The notes: generated by a model from the letters alone, not told the origin. A stretch of 6,547 bases of DNA from Bacteroidia bacterium (GCA_013044305.1 JABEUT010000131.1:1-6547), one strand, 5' to 3'; positions 1 through 6,547 are shown, counted from the first letter of the stretch. Numbers and translations: made by a program.

Positions 1-242
1 CAGGCCAGGCTCCAGTTCTTAAGGCTCGATTTGAAAAACAATTCCACAGATGTTATATAGATGAGGCAAAAGTATGCAAAAAAAAATGCTTGGCGCTGCG
101 GAAGTATTCACAGTTCTGCCAATGATGCCATTCCGGTGCCTGTGCGACATTATATAATGGATATTTTCAGGCTCTATGCCAGAGTAGCAGATATACTTCC
201 TTATGCAGGAATATAATTTGGCAGCTCTTTCTTTTGTCAGGC
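1..242. other. Left-edge region with no established gene
   Basis: This stretch lies downstream of the OmpA-family gene and holds no complete reading frame of convincing length. Three short frames touch the left edge. One plus frame closes at the TAG at 58-60, a second plus frame closes at the TGA at 123-125, and one minus frame is open from 107 down to 1 with a possible GTG start at 45-47. Any of these could be the end or start of a neighbouring gene, and the sequence alone does not decide. There is an A9 run at 78-86 and a 12-bp AT-rich palindrome at 148-159 (CATTATATAATG). I could not find a good GC-rich hairpin with a U tract to end the OmpA-family transcript here. Confidence 0.5.
67..74 (-). 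promoter_or_regulatory. Possible Bacteroidota -7 promoter element reading leftward
   Basis: On the minus strand this reads TACTTTTG, an exact match to the Bacteroidota TAnnTTTG -7 element. Transcription would begin near position 60 and run off the left edge. A GTG at 45-47 follows at a sensible distance and opens a frame to the edge. No convincing TTG -33 element sits 19 to 21 bp upstream, and an 8-mer with two free positions is easily matched by chance, so this is tentative. Confidence 0.25.
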
Positions 243-2447
243 TTAATTAATTACCACAATCTCGGCTCGGCGGTTCAGGTAATTGTGGGTTCCGTCGTTA
301 GGAGCAACCGGGTCCGATATGCCCTTGCCTTCAACTTTAATGTTGCCGGCCTTTACACCTTTCATCCTAAGATAAGCTGCCACGGCTTTTGCCCTTTGCA
401 GCGAGAGAACCATGTTGAGGGTGATTGGACCTGTGGCATCGCAATAGCCTGATATTTGAATTTTGAGTTTTCTATTCGCACGTAAAGCTTTTGCAAGGGA
501 ATCAAGTGCGGGATGGTATTCCTTTTCTATCTTATATTTATTCAGGTTAAATTGAACAACTGGGAATTTTGAGGGGACTGTTGCCTGAACCGCTGGTGTG
601 GTTTTCACCTCATTGTTCACAGCTACTGCAGCATGTACTTTCCCGGTGTCGGACAAGGTTTGGTTATAGTTCATTTGCATGGATGTGTCCTTAAACCATA
701 CGTCGCCCTGTTCACTGTGGCTGGTTAACAGGGCTGTTATCGGATGTCCATCTCTCGAATTGCTGTACCCGGGCCTGTTTGTGCGGTAGAAACCGTTTTC
801 AAGCGTTAGCTGCTGTCCTGTGTGTGTGGTATCGCTGCCCAGGTATTTCAAACTTAGCACCTGATAGAGGTTGTACACATCGCACTGGTGGGGCGTTGTC
901 ATGGTAAAGTTTGTAATTTCAAATCCCGGAGCCTTCACCGTGCCAAGGTATTTGGTATCCGGTTTTAGTTCTAAAGAGAACATTCCGGATGTGTCGGCCG
1001 TTGTGTTTAAGACTGTCTGTGCTGTTGCCTCTGTCAGGCTGACTGTGGCAGCCGCCGCCGGCTTACCGCCGGCCAGAGCCTGTGCATAAAGTGTGGTTTT
1101 GGCTACATTGTCGCAGTTAAAACTGAAAGAATATATATCCATATCCCCGTAACCTTCATCAATGCGCGATGAGGACAGGTACCCTTTTTTCAGTGCGGTG
1201 TCGTAAGTAAAATATATATCATCCGCAGTAGAGTTGATGGGAGCTCCTACGTTTTGAGGCTTGCTCCATTTGCCATTTTCATACACGGTTTTAAATATAT
1301 CATACCCTCCAAGCCCGCCATGCCCTTTCGATGAAAAAAAGAGTGTCTTATTGTCGGGCATCATAAAGGGGCCGTCTTCATTGAAAGGCGTGTTGATGTC
1401 GGGTCCCATGTTTGCCGGGTCCGACCATATTCCCTTATCATTAAGTGTGCTCATGTATAAATCCAGCCCGCCGTATCCGCCCTTTTTATCGCTGACCAGG
1501 AATAGTTTTTTGCCGTCGGGCGAAATAGTAATGGAAGGTATAAATTTGTGTATCTGCTTTATGTTTTTGGCGAGCCTCTTCGGGTAAGTCCAGCCTGTTG
1601 CCGTTTTGGCGCTTTGATACACTTCCCCTTCATGGAATACAAAAAGTGTTTTGCCGTCGGGTGAGAGCGTTACGCTGGCGAGGTTATACCTCTGCGGCCC
1701 GAAATGCAGCTGGTTGGAGAACAATGAAGGAAGGCTCCATTGACCGTTGGCGTCCTTTTCGCAATAAAAAATATCTTCGAAATAGCTGCCAGAATTATAG
1801 TCTCGCTTGCCGTGCTGGCTTGTCGGGCAACGCGAGGTGTATATCAGGGTCGAATCGTGATTCAGCAGGATTTCGGCGTATTCGGGGTTGGGCGAATTTA
1901 CGAGGGGCCCCAGGTTTTTAACATATACCGGCTGATACAACCCCATAATATAATAGCTCGCCGAATCGGGAGAGCGGTCGCTTATGGCGTGGGCGCTCTG
2001 TGCAAGGCCTATGGAATTCTGAACCTCCTGTATGATGGCTTTATCGGTCCGGTCGTTCACCAGATGGGAAAGATATACCCTGAATGACTCCACCGCCTTG
2101 TTGTAGTCCTTTTTCAGAATGTAGCAGTTGCCGAGGTAGTAGTATGCGTCTATGATTGTATCTTGTCCGTGTGGGGTGTTCTTTATTGCATTTTCGAAAA
2201 AGGGTATTCCCTTTACACGCGATGAATCGGTAAGGTAATATATGGCCCCTACCTGAAAACTTGCATAGGCATCCTGCGGGTTTACCGCAAGGGCCTTCTT
2301 ATAATATTGCAGTGCGGTTCCGAGGTCGGCCCTTTTGAAAGCCTTATCTGCCTTCCGCACCAGGCTTTTATCATCATTGCCTGCTGATACTGTCAGGGAG
2401 CCCGAAAGTAGGAACAGTAAGGTAATCAATGCAATGTTTTTGCTCAT
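243..2447 (-). CDS. PorE-like TPR / PD40 propeller / OmpA-family envelope protein
   Basis: A 734-residue exported protein that probably anchors an envelope assembly to peptidoglycan. Residues 1-22 form a Sec signal peptide with a likely signal peptidase I cut after VSA; there is no lipobox cysteine. Residues 25-150 are a TPR region (for example around YASFQVGAIYY and YYYLGNCYILKKDYNKAV). Residues 180-441 hold PD40/WD40-like blades with SPDGK repeats and GGYGGLDLY and GGLGGYDIF motifs. Residues 452-515 look like a carboxypeptidase-regulatory-like beta-sandwich. After a polar linker, residues 630-734 form an OmpA C-terminal domain with GYCD and an NxxLSxxRA helix; D670 and R685 have the 15-residue spacing of the diaminopimelate-binding pair known from OmpA. 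This domain order is that of PorE of the type IX secretion system, although PorE itself is a lipoprotein. No PorP/SprF gene is in view, so a role in secretion is inference. The ATG at 2445-2447 places the signal peptide correctly; no Shine-Dalgarno is present, as is usual in this phylum. Confidence 0.93.
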   Translation of the reverse strand: MSKNIALITLLFLLSGSLTVSAGNDDKSLVRKADKAFKRADLGTALQYYKKALAVNPQDAYASFQVGAIYYLTDSSRVKGIPFFENAIKNTPHGQDTIIDAYYYLGNCYILKKDYNKAVESFRVYLSHLVNDRTDKAIIQEVQNSIGLAQSAHAISDRSPDSASYYIMGLYQPVYVKNLGPLVNSPNPEYAEILLNHDSTLIYTSRCPTSQHGKRDYNSGSYFEDIFYCEKDANGQWSLPSLFSNQLHFGPQRYNLASVTLSPDGKTLFVFHEGEVYQSAKTATGWTYPKRLAKNIKQIHKFIPSITISPDGKKLFLVSDKKGGYGGLDLYMSTLNDKGIWSDPANMGPDINTPFNEDGPFMMPDNKTLFFSSKGHGGLGGYDIFKTVYENGKWSKPQNVGAPINSTADDIYFTYDTALKKGYLSSSRIDEGYGDMDIYSFSFNCDNVAKTTLYAQALAGGKPAAAATVSLTEATAQTVLNTTADTSGMFSLELKPDTKYLGTVKAPGFEITNFTMTTPHQCDVYNLYQVLSLKYLGSDTTHTGQQLTLENGFYRTNRPGYSNSRDGHPITALLTSHSEQGDVWFKDTSMQMNYNQTLSDTGKVHAAVAVNNEVKTTPAVQATVPSKFPVVQFNLNKYKIEKEYHPALDSLAKALRANRKLKIQISGYCDATGPITLNMVLSLQRAKAVAAYLRMKGVKAGNIKVEGKGISDPVAPNDGTHNYLNRRAEIVVIN

Positions 2448-2477
2448 ATTGCCATGTTTCTGTATGTAAGTAATGTG

Positions 2478-2485
2478 CGAATATA
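2478..2485 (-). promoter_or_regulatory. Weak -7-like box before the OmpA-family gene
   Basis: The minus strand reads TATATTCG, seven of eight to TAnnTTTG counting the two free positions, about 30 bases before the ATG of the OmpA-family gene. A promoter is expected in this gap because a strong terminator separates the gene from its upstream neighbour. No TTG -33 element is clear at the right spacing, so the exact location is a guess. Confidence 0.2.
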
Positions 2486-2552
2486 GCTTATTTCCAGAAT
2501 GAACATCATGACTTTATTCATCTTTTATAATGATATACATTTTGATAAAAAA

Positions 2553-2584
2553 TAAAACTCCCGAACTGTGGTTCGGGAGTTTTA
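2553..2584 (-). terminator. Intrinsic terminator of the TPR lipoprotein gene
   Basis: A perfect 14-bp inverted repeat (TAAAACTCCCGAAC and its complement) surrounds a 4-base loop. Read on the minus strand, the stem ends in TTTTA and is followed at once by a TTTTTTA run, giving the U tract of a Rho-independent terminator. It lies about 50 bases past the stop codon of the 594-residue lipoprotein gene. It should largely insulate the OmpA-family gene from that gene's transcription. The symmetrical A/T flanks would allow some function in the other direction, but no plus-strand gene ends here. Confidence 0.9.
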
Positions 2585-2634
2585 AATTATTGCAAGACTG
2601 CCAGGGCAACTGTTGCCCGTATTTCTTTCAATCT

Positions 2635-4419
2635 TTACTGAATGGCAGCTTTGAAGTCTGCGTCGTCTTTGAATTTCACAAATTCGCAATCGGTGGTTGC
2701 CATTTGCTTAAGTGAAGCATCTTTATTGATGGCTGTTTTCAAATTGCTTATAATTCCGTTCTTGTCGCCTGTGCGGGCAGCTATTACGGCTCTTAGATAG
2801 GAGGAAAGTGCGCTCTGGTCGTTTGAAGCATCAAGGGTTGTCTTGGCTCCTGCTGCATCGTTGCTTAGCACTTTTGCCAGGGAGGCATTGAAGGTGTTGT
2901 TGCTGCCCATGCTGGATACTGCATCGGTATAGTTGCCCATTTGCACGTCAACCAATCCTATGTTATAGCTAACATCGGGTCCGGCGCCTGTTGCCTTCTT
3001 AAAGTAGTCCATTGCCTTGTTGCGGTCACCTTTCCAGCGGGCTACCACTCCAAGGTTGTTTTCTATAATTGGGTTGTTGGCCGACATTCCGTTGGCTTTC
3101 TCAAATTCCGCTTCGGCGTCGGAGAGTTTGTTCTGCATCATTTCGGCATACCCCACATTATTGGCAGCTCTCCAGTCGCCCGGGTTTTGCTTTTCAGCAG
3201 CCTGATAAATGGCAAGCTTCTGGTTCATATCGCTTACTATGGTAGCTGTATAAAGCAGTTCCTCGATTGAGAGGCTGTCGGGGTGCGTGGAGGCCAGTTG
3301 TTTGAGCTGGTCGTCGGTACGGCTCTTCTTTTCCGCGTTAAGCAGTATGATTGCCCTTCTTAACTTAGGCAATATCTTATCTGCCAGAACGGTATAGGTG
3401 GCGCTCATGTTCTTTATCTCTTTCATTCTTTGGTCGTGGTCGGTGTACATACTCAACACGCGCAGGATAAGGTCCTTATCTTTAATGTCCGAGGCCTGCA
3501 CAGCTTTTTGGAACCCGTCCCAGTCCAATCCTGTTTGACCTACCTTGTAACTTGCTTCATCATAAAGCTTGGGGTCAACAGGTATTTTTACATCTTTTTT
3601 AATCTTTTTATTTCCTTTTTCATCGGTTTCTTCCACGTCCATTTTAAATTCTTTAAGCATCATGCTCATTGCCTTAATTGCAGATTTGGCACGGTCCTGG
3701 GCAAGGTTTTGGTTCATGGCTGTTTCACCGTCGGGTGATGCCCATGCGTCTATGTCAAATCCGTCCCAGGTAAATCCCTGTTCGGTTCCCATTTTGATGA
3801 ACTTCTTGAAATTCTTCATTTCTTCGCTGTTCATTTCAGCAGGACGTACAGCCGATTGGCTTATTACATAATAGATGTGTGTGGTATCCGATTCGGGAAT
3901 GGTTTTCTTGAAGTTGTCTTTCCCTATCAGCACCTTATCATCGTTTTGCAGCAGCTTGGCTGTTGCAATTGTTCCGTCGGCTATTTTAACCGCAGGAAAA
4001 TCCTTTTTCTTGTTCACCAGGGTGGCGTCCAAATCAAGTTCATCCATCTTCATGGCATCGGTAAATGCAACCTTGTCATTATACGAAAGGCTGCCGCCTG
4101 CATCGTAAGCAATCTTGGTTCCGGTACCCTGGGCTTTTTCACCTACAAGGGTTACCGGTTTCAGGGCCTGGGTTTTTCCATCGCTGAATTTCAGGGTGGG
4201 GGTTACGGTTACCACAGCTTTCTTATTAAAGTATTGTGCCGGGTATTTCACCGATATATTTACGGCTACGCTGTCGCCATTGTCCTGCAAAGGATTAGGG
4301 TTTACAGTATAGCTTACCTTACTGGCGTCTTTGAACATTTTACCGAAGCCGCCGCAACCTGAAAAGCCAATTGCTGCAATACCTATTGCAGAGAGGGCTA
4401 TGATTTTTTGATTTTTCAT
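2635..4419 (-). CDS. Bacteroidota lipoprotein with OmpA-like module and C-terminal TPRs
   Basis: A 594-residue lipoprotein of a family I recognise as widespread in Bacteroidota but without an established function. The signal peptide ends in the lipobox FSGC, with lipidated C22. The residues after it (GGFGKMF) lack the acidic cluster of the Bacteroidota surface-export signal, so a periplasm-facing position is more likely. Residues 35-165 are beta-rich and include the family's conserved YFNKKAVVTVTP segment. Residues 180-250 form an OmpA-like core with ASPDG and NxxLAxxRA (N236, R243). Residues 258-282 are a lysine/glutamate-rich stretch. Residues 297-360 carry a WDGF...LILRVLSMY...ILPKLRRA segment, which accompanies ASPEG-type OmpA modules in this phylum. 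Residues 385-500 hold at least three TPRs. It probably works as an envelope scaffold; the partner is unknown. The gene has its own terminator and is divergent from the nnr gene. The start gives a proper lipoprotein signal, and no Shine-Dalgarno is visible. Confidence 0.92.
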   Translation of the reverse strand: MKNQKIIALSAIGIAAIGFSGCGGFGKMFKDASKVSYTVNPNPLQDNGDSVAVNISVKYPAQYFNKKAVVTVTPTLKFSDGKTQALKPVTLVGEKAQGTGTKIAYDAGGSLSYNDKVAFTDAMKMDELDLDATLVNKKKDFPAVKIADGTIATAKLLQNDDKVLIGKDNFKKTIPESDTTHIYYVISQSAVRPAEMNSEEMKNFKKFIKMGTEQGFTWDGFDIDAWASPDGETAMNQNLAQDRAKSAIKAMSMMLKEFKMDVEETDEKGNKKIKKDVKIPVDPKLYDEASYKVGQTGLDWDGFQKAVQASDIKDKDLILRVLSMYTDHDQRMKEIKNMSATYTVLADKILPKLRRAIILLNAEKKSRTDDQLKQLASTHPDSLSIEELLYTATIVSDMNQKLAIYQAAEKQNPGDWRAANNVGYAEMMQNKLSDAEAEFEKANGMSANNPIIENNLGVVARWKGDRNKAMDYFKKATGAGPDVSYNIGLVDVQMGNYTDAVSSMGSNNTFNASLAKVLSNDAAGAKTTLDASNDQSALSSYLRAVIAARTGDKNGIISNLKTAINKDASLKQMATTDCEFVKFKDDADFKAAIQ

Positions 4420-4627
4420 GGAATGAATAGATGTTTTAATTGTAATTTCGCCGCAATATTAACAATATTTTTATTAAAAGAATATTAAAATTTCTCTTTT
4501 AAAACTCAATAAGCCCCATCGAAACCATTTTTAAGGTTGATATTCAGATAGATATATCTTGTACGGCGGTGCTGTTTATCCCCCGTTACAGCAAAAGCGC
4601 TGCCTTATTCATATCTGACACAGATTT
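4420..4627. other. Divergent intergenic region with A/T repeats
   Basis: This 208-bp gap separates two divergent genes and must hold both promoters. It is strongly AT-rich next to the lipoprotein gene, where AATATT occurs at 4455-4460, 4464-4469 and 4481-4486. A 10-bp perfect palindrome, AGATATATCT, lies at 4550-4559. For the nnr gene the best -7-like box on the plus strand is TAAGGTTG at 4532-4539 (one mismatch), without a matching -33. I see no riboswitch-like fold and no small reading frame worth listing. Confidence 0.55.
4454..4461 (-). promoter_or_regulatory. Candidate -7 element for the lipoprotein gene
   Basis: The minus strand reads TAATATTG, one mismatch from TAnnTTTG. It would start transcription near 4447 and give a leader of about 28 bases before the ATG at 4417-4419. 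The spacing is normal for the phylum, but the surrounding sequence is so AT-rich that a chance match is quite possible, and no TTG -33 box is evident. Confidence 0.3.
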
Positions 4628-6160
4628 ATGAAAATATTAACAGCCGAACAGTTGCGCGCCGCCGATGCCTACACCATAAGCCATGAACCTGTGGCATCCA
4701 TTGACTTAATGGAACGGGCCGCAGGGGTTTGTGTGCAATGGATTGCTGAACATTTCGGAAAAGAAACCCTGTTCAAAGTGGTGTGTGGCATGGGCAACAA
4801 TGGAGGCGATGGCCTGGCCATAGCCCGTCTTCTTCATAACCTGGGTTATAAGACTGAAATATATATCCTTGGCTTCTTTCCCCATGCAAGCGGCGATTTT
4901 AAGTTAAACCTCGAACGGCTCAATAAAACAGGCGGTATTCCGGTGCATGATGTTAAAGACCCGGCGGATATTGCAAAGTATTTCGGCAAGCCTGATATAA
5001 ATTCCCCGTTTGCAGTGGTTGACGCCATTCTCGGCTCCGGCCTGTCAAAGCCTGTGGAAGACGGAATAGCTGAAGCCATACAAGCCATTAATGCCCTTAA
5101 ATGCACCATAATAGCTATAGATATGCCCTCTGGGATGATGATGAGCATGACTGAAGGCTCTGCTTATAAGAATATCATCTGCGCTACCTATACCCTAACC
5201 TTTGAAACCCCGAAGCTGCCTTTCTTTTTTGCCACGAACCAAAGCTATGTAGGCGAATTTGCAATACTCGATATCGGCCTTGATAAAACATTTATACAGG
5301 AACAAAAAACATCCGACTACTATATAACCCGGCCCGACGCCGCACGGATAGTAAAGCCGAGACGGAAATTCGCACACAAGGGAGACTTCGGGCATGCGCT
5401 GCTCGTGGCGGGCAGCAGGGGCAAAATGGGCGCGGCCGTTTTGGCTGCCAGGGCTTGCCAGCGTGCAGGCGCCGGGCTGGTAACGGTTCACACGCCCCTT
5501 TGCGGGTATGCCGTTATTCAAACAGCCGTACCGGAGGCTATGGCCGATTGCGACGTGCATGAAAATTATTTTTCGGAAATAAAGGATACTGATAAATACA
5601 ATGCAATAGGCATCGGTCCCGGCATTGGCCAGTCTGACGAAACAGCGCGGGCTTTAAAATTACTTATACAAAACAGCAGAGCGCCTATGGTTTTCGATGC
5701 CGATGCGCTGAACATTATTGCCGAAAATAAAACCTGGCTCTCCTTTCTTCCGCAAGGCAGCATTCTTACGCCCCACCCCGGTGAATTTGCCCGCTTTACC
5801 GGCAAAATAAAAGATCTGTACGAGGTTTATCTTGCACAAAAGGCTTTTGCCATAAAGCATTCCGTATTTCTTGTGCTCAAGGGCGCATTTACTTCCATTG
5901 CCACTCCGGCAGGCGAAGTTTATTTCAACTCCACCGGCAACCCGGGTATGGCTACCGCCGGTAGCGGCGATACGCTTACAGGAATAATTACGGGCTTGCT
6001 TGCACAGGGCTATTCTTCGATGGATGCCGCCATACTGGGTGTATATCTGCATGGTCTTGCAGGAGATATTGCCGAACAACATACAGGCGAACACGCCCTG
6101 GTTGCAGGCGATATTGCTAAATGCCTCGGTAAGGCATACATGCAATTGGAAAGACTGTGA
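4628..6160 (+). CDS. nnr: Bifunctional NAD(P)H-hydrate epimerase / ADP-dependent dehydratase
   Basis: A 510-residue cytoplasmic repair enzyme for damaged nicotinamide cofactors. The N-terminal half (YjeF_N, NnrE) interconverts R- and S-NAD(P)HX; the C-terminal half (carbohydrate-kinase-like fold, NnrD) dehydrates S-NAD(P)HX back to NAD(P)H using ADP. In the first half I see MERAAG (28-33), the Rossmann-like GMGNNGGDG loop (54-62), VDAILGSGL (131-139) and AIDMPSG (163-169, D165 in the usual acidic position). In the second half I see HKGDFG (250-255), GIGPGIG (328-334), DADAL (357-361), TPHPGEF (381-387), VLKGA (416-420) and the GNPGMATAGSGDTLTG signature (437-452) with the catalytic D448. The length is typical for the fusion, and all key motifs are intact. 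The start MKILTAEQLRAAD matches the family's usual beginning. No Shine-Dalgarno is present, and the gene appears to be a single unit. Confidence 0.97.
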   Translation: MKILTAEQLRAADAYTISHEPVASIDLMERAAGVCVQWIAEHFGKETLFKVVCGMGNNGGDGLAIARLLHNLGYKTEIYILGFFPHASGDFKLNLERLNKTGGIPVHDVKDPADIAKYFGKPDINSPFAVVDAILGSGLSKPVEDGIAEAIQAINALKCTIIAIDMPSGMMMSMTEGSAYKNIICATYTLTFETPKLPFFFATNQSYVGEFAILDIGLDKTFIQEQKTSDYYITRPDAARIVKPRRKFAHKGDFGHALLVAGSRGKMGAAVLAARACQRAGAGLVTVHTPLCGYAVIQTAVPEAMADCDVHENYFSEIKDTDKYNAIGIGPGIGQSDETARALKLLIQNSRAPMVFDADALNIIAENKTWLSFLPQGSILTPHPGEFARFTGKIKDLYEVYLAQKAFAIKHSVFLVLKGAFTSIATPAGEVYFNSTGNPGMATAGSGDTLTGIITGLLAQGYSSMDAAILGVYLHGLAGDIAEQHTGEHALVAGDIAKCLGKAYMQLERL

Positions 6161-6201
6161 GCTTACATAACGCCTTTTCCGCCGCAAATAGCAGCAACCG
6201 G

Positions 6202-6220
6202 AAGTTAATCCATTTAACTT
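6202..6220. repeat. Short AT-rich inverted repeat after nnr
   Basis: AAGTTAA and TTAACTT face each other across a 5-base loop, about 42 bases past the nnr stop codon. The stem is perfect but has a single G:C pair, so it would be weak as a terminator hairpin, and no clear T run follows. It could help end the nnr transcript, bind a regulator of the next gene, or be chance. Confidence 0.3.
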
Positions 6221-6269
6221 TAAGGCATTAACCCAAATGAACCTGTCCCGCTCTTCATCTGAAATAAAG

Positions 6270-6277
6270 TATTTTTG
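6270..6277 (+). promoter_or_regulatory. Candidate -7 promoter element for the last gene
   Basis: TATTTTTG matches the Bacteroidota -7 element TAnnTTTG exactly. Transcription would start near 6284, about 22 bases before the GTG at 6306. The spacing is good, and the 145-bp gap after nnr makes an independent promoter plausible. The -33 TTG is not visible at 19 to 21 bp upstream, so support is moderate. Confidence 0.4.
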
Positions 6278-6305
6278 TCCGATTCATCTCTCTTAATAAA
6301 ACACT

Positions 6306-6547
6306 GTGATATACCGGAAAAAGACAGAGATCGGCTTGATTCTTCTCGGCGGCATCATGCTCTGCCTTGTGGCATTCCAAAACAACTTCCCATTGGTGTA
6401 TTCCGATACCGGCGATTACATTGGAAGCGCCTTTGGCAGGTATATTCCGATTGACCGCCCAATCTTTTATGGCTTATTCATACGGCTTGTGAGCCTGCAA
6501 AGATCGCTGTGGCTTGTAATATGTGCACAAGGGCTGCTTACTTCGTA
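6306..6547 (+). CDS. Polytopic membrane protein, N-terminal part, possibly GT-C-like
   Basis: Eighty codons of a gene cut by the right edge. The start is GTG at 6306-6308: an in-frame TAA at 6297-6299 rules out anything earlier, and the next in-frame ATG (6357) would fall inside the first membrane helix. The basic N-terminus (MIYRKKTE) precedes a helix at about residues 9-25, followed by an outer loop with YSDTGDYI (32-39) and PIDRPIFYGLF (48-58). A second hydrophobic stretch begins near 67. An acidic motif just after the first helix, then an RP-x-x-YG segment, resembles the first periplasmic loop of GT-C glycosyltransferases such as the ArnT and PMT families; that is inference from a short piece. 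I do not recognise a named family. No Shine-Dalgarno is present, in line with the other genes. Confidence 0.75.
   Translation, partial: MIYRKKTEIGLILLGGIMLCLVAFQNNFPLVYSDTGDYIGSAFGRYIPIDRPIFYGLFIRLVSLQRSLWLVICAQGLLTS

Noticed and set aside
78..86. A9 run as the U tract of a terminator for the OmpA-family gene
   Set aside because: On the minus strand the preceding bases form no stable hairpin, only a CTT/AAG pairing with mismatches.
2444..2455. A three-codon upstream frame (ATG GCA ATA TGA, minus) whose stop overlaps the start of the OmpA-family gene
   Set aside because: It is too short to be distinguished from chance, and nothing else suggests translational coupling or attenuation.
3856..4362. 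A 168-codon open frame on the plus strand opposite the lipoprotein gene
   Set aside because: It lies entirely antisense to a well-supported lipoprotein gene, and its product shows no recognisable domain; it is a by-product of the codon use of the real gene.
243..4419. A type IX secretion cargo C-terminal domain on either envelope protein
   Set aside because: The first protein ends in its OmpA domain and the second in its TPR region; neither has the terminal beta-sandwich sorting signal.
4553..4561. TATATCTTG as a promoter box for nnr
   Set aside because: It fits TAnnTTTG only if an extra base is allowed, and the nearest upstream TTG is about 13 bp away, too close for a -33 element.
4628..6160. 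A defective or split NAD(P)H-hydrate repair gene
   Set aside because: All motifs of both halves are present in one uninterrupted frame; the DMPSG variant is a mild change from the usual DIPSG.
5660..6187. A 175-codon open frame on the minus strand opposite nnr
   Set aside because: It covers the conserved dehydratase half of nnr in antisense, and its translation is rich in Cys, Arg and Gly without any family likeness.

Overview
The window looks like a chromosomal segment of a Bacteroidota bacterium. Three things point there: the protein families (a TPR/PD40-propeller/OmpA protein of the PorE type, a lipoprotein with an ASPDG-type OmpA module, and a Bacteroidota-style fused NAD(P)H-hydrate repair enzyme); the lack of Shine-Dalgarno sequences before every gene; and promoter-like boxes resembling the phylum's TAnnTTTG -7 element. 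I cannot name a genus. There are three complete genes and one cut by the right edge. I saw no RNA genes, CRISPR arrays, insertion sequences or phage genes.

Layout. Positions 1-242 hold no gene I can establish; a -7-like box on the minus strand near position 70 may drive a gene running off the left edge. Positions 243-2447 (minus) encode a 734-residue exported envelope protein with an N-terminal TPR region, a PD40 beta-propeller, a carboxypeptidase-regulatory-like domain and a C-terminal peptidoglycan-binding OmpA domain. A 187-bp gap follows and carries a strong hairpin terminator (2553-2584). Positions 2635-4419 (minus) encode a 594-residue lipoprotein with a beta-rich N-terminal region, a central OmpA-like module and C-terminal TPRs. 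A 208-bp AT-rich divergent region leads to the plus-strand gene at 4628-6160, a bifunctional NAD(P)H-hydrate epimerase/dehydratase. After a 145-bp gap with an exact -7 match, a polytopic membrane protein starts at GTG 6306 and runs off the right edge.

How the genes relate. The two minus-strand genes are both cell-envelope proteins that combine TPR and OmpA-type modules, in opposite order. The terminator between them suggests separate transcription. The first keeps the two residues that bind diaminopimelate in OmpA-type domains; the second keeps only the arginine. The nicotinamide-repair enzyme is a housekeeping gene with no evident link to them. The last gene may be a GT-C-like membrane enzyme, judging only from its first loop. 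I find no convincing new multi-gene system. The points most worth a second look are the PorE-like protein without a lipobox, the altered OmpA site in the lipoprotein, and the unnamed membrane protein.
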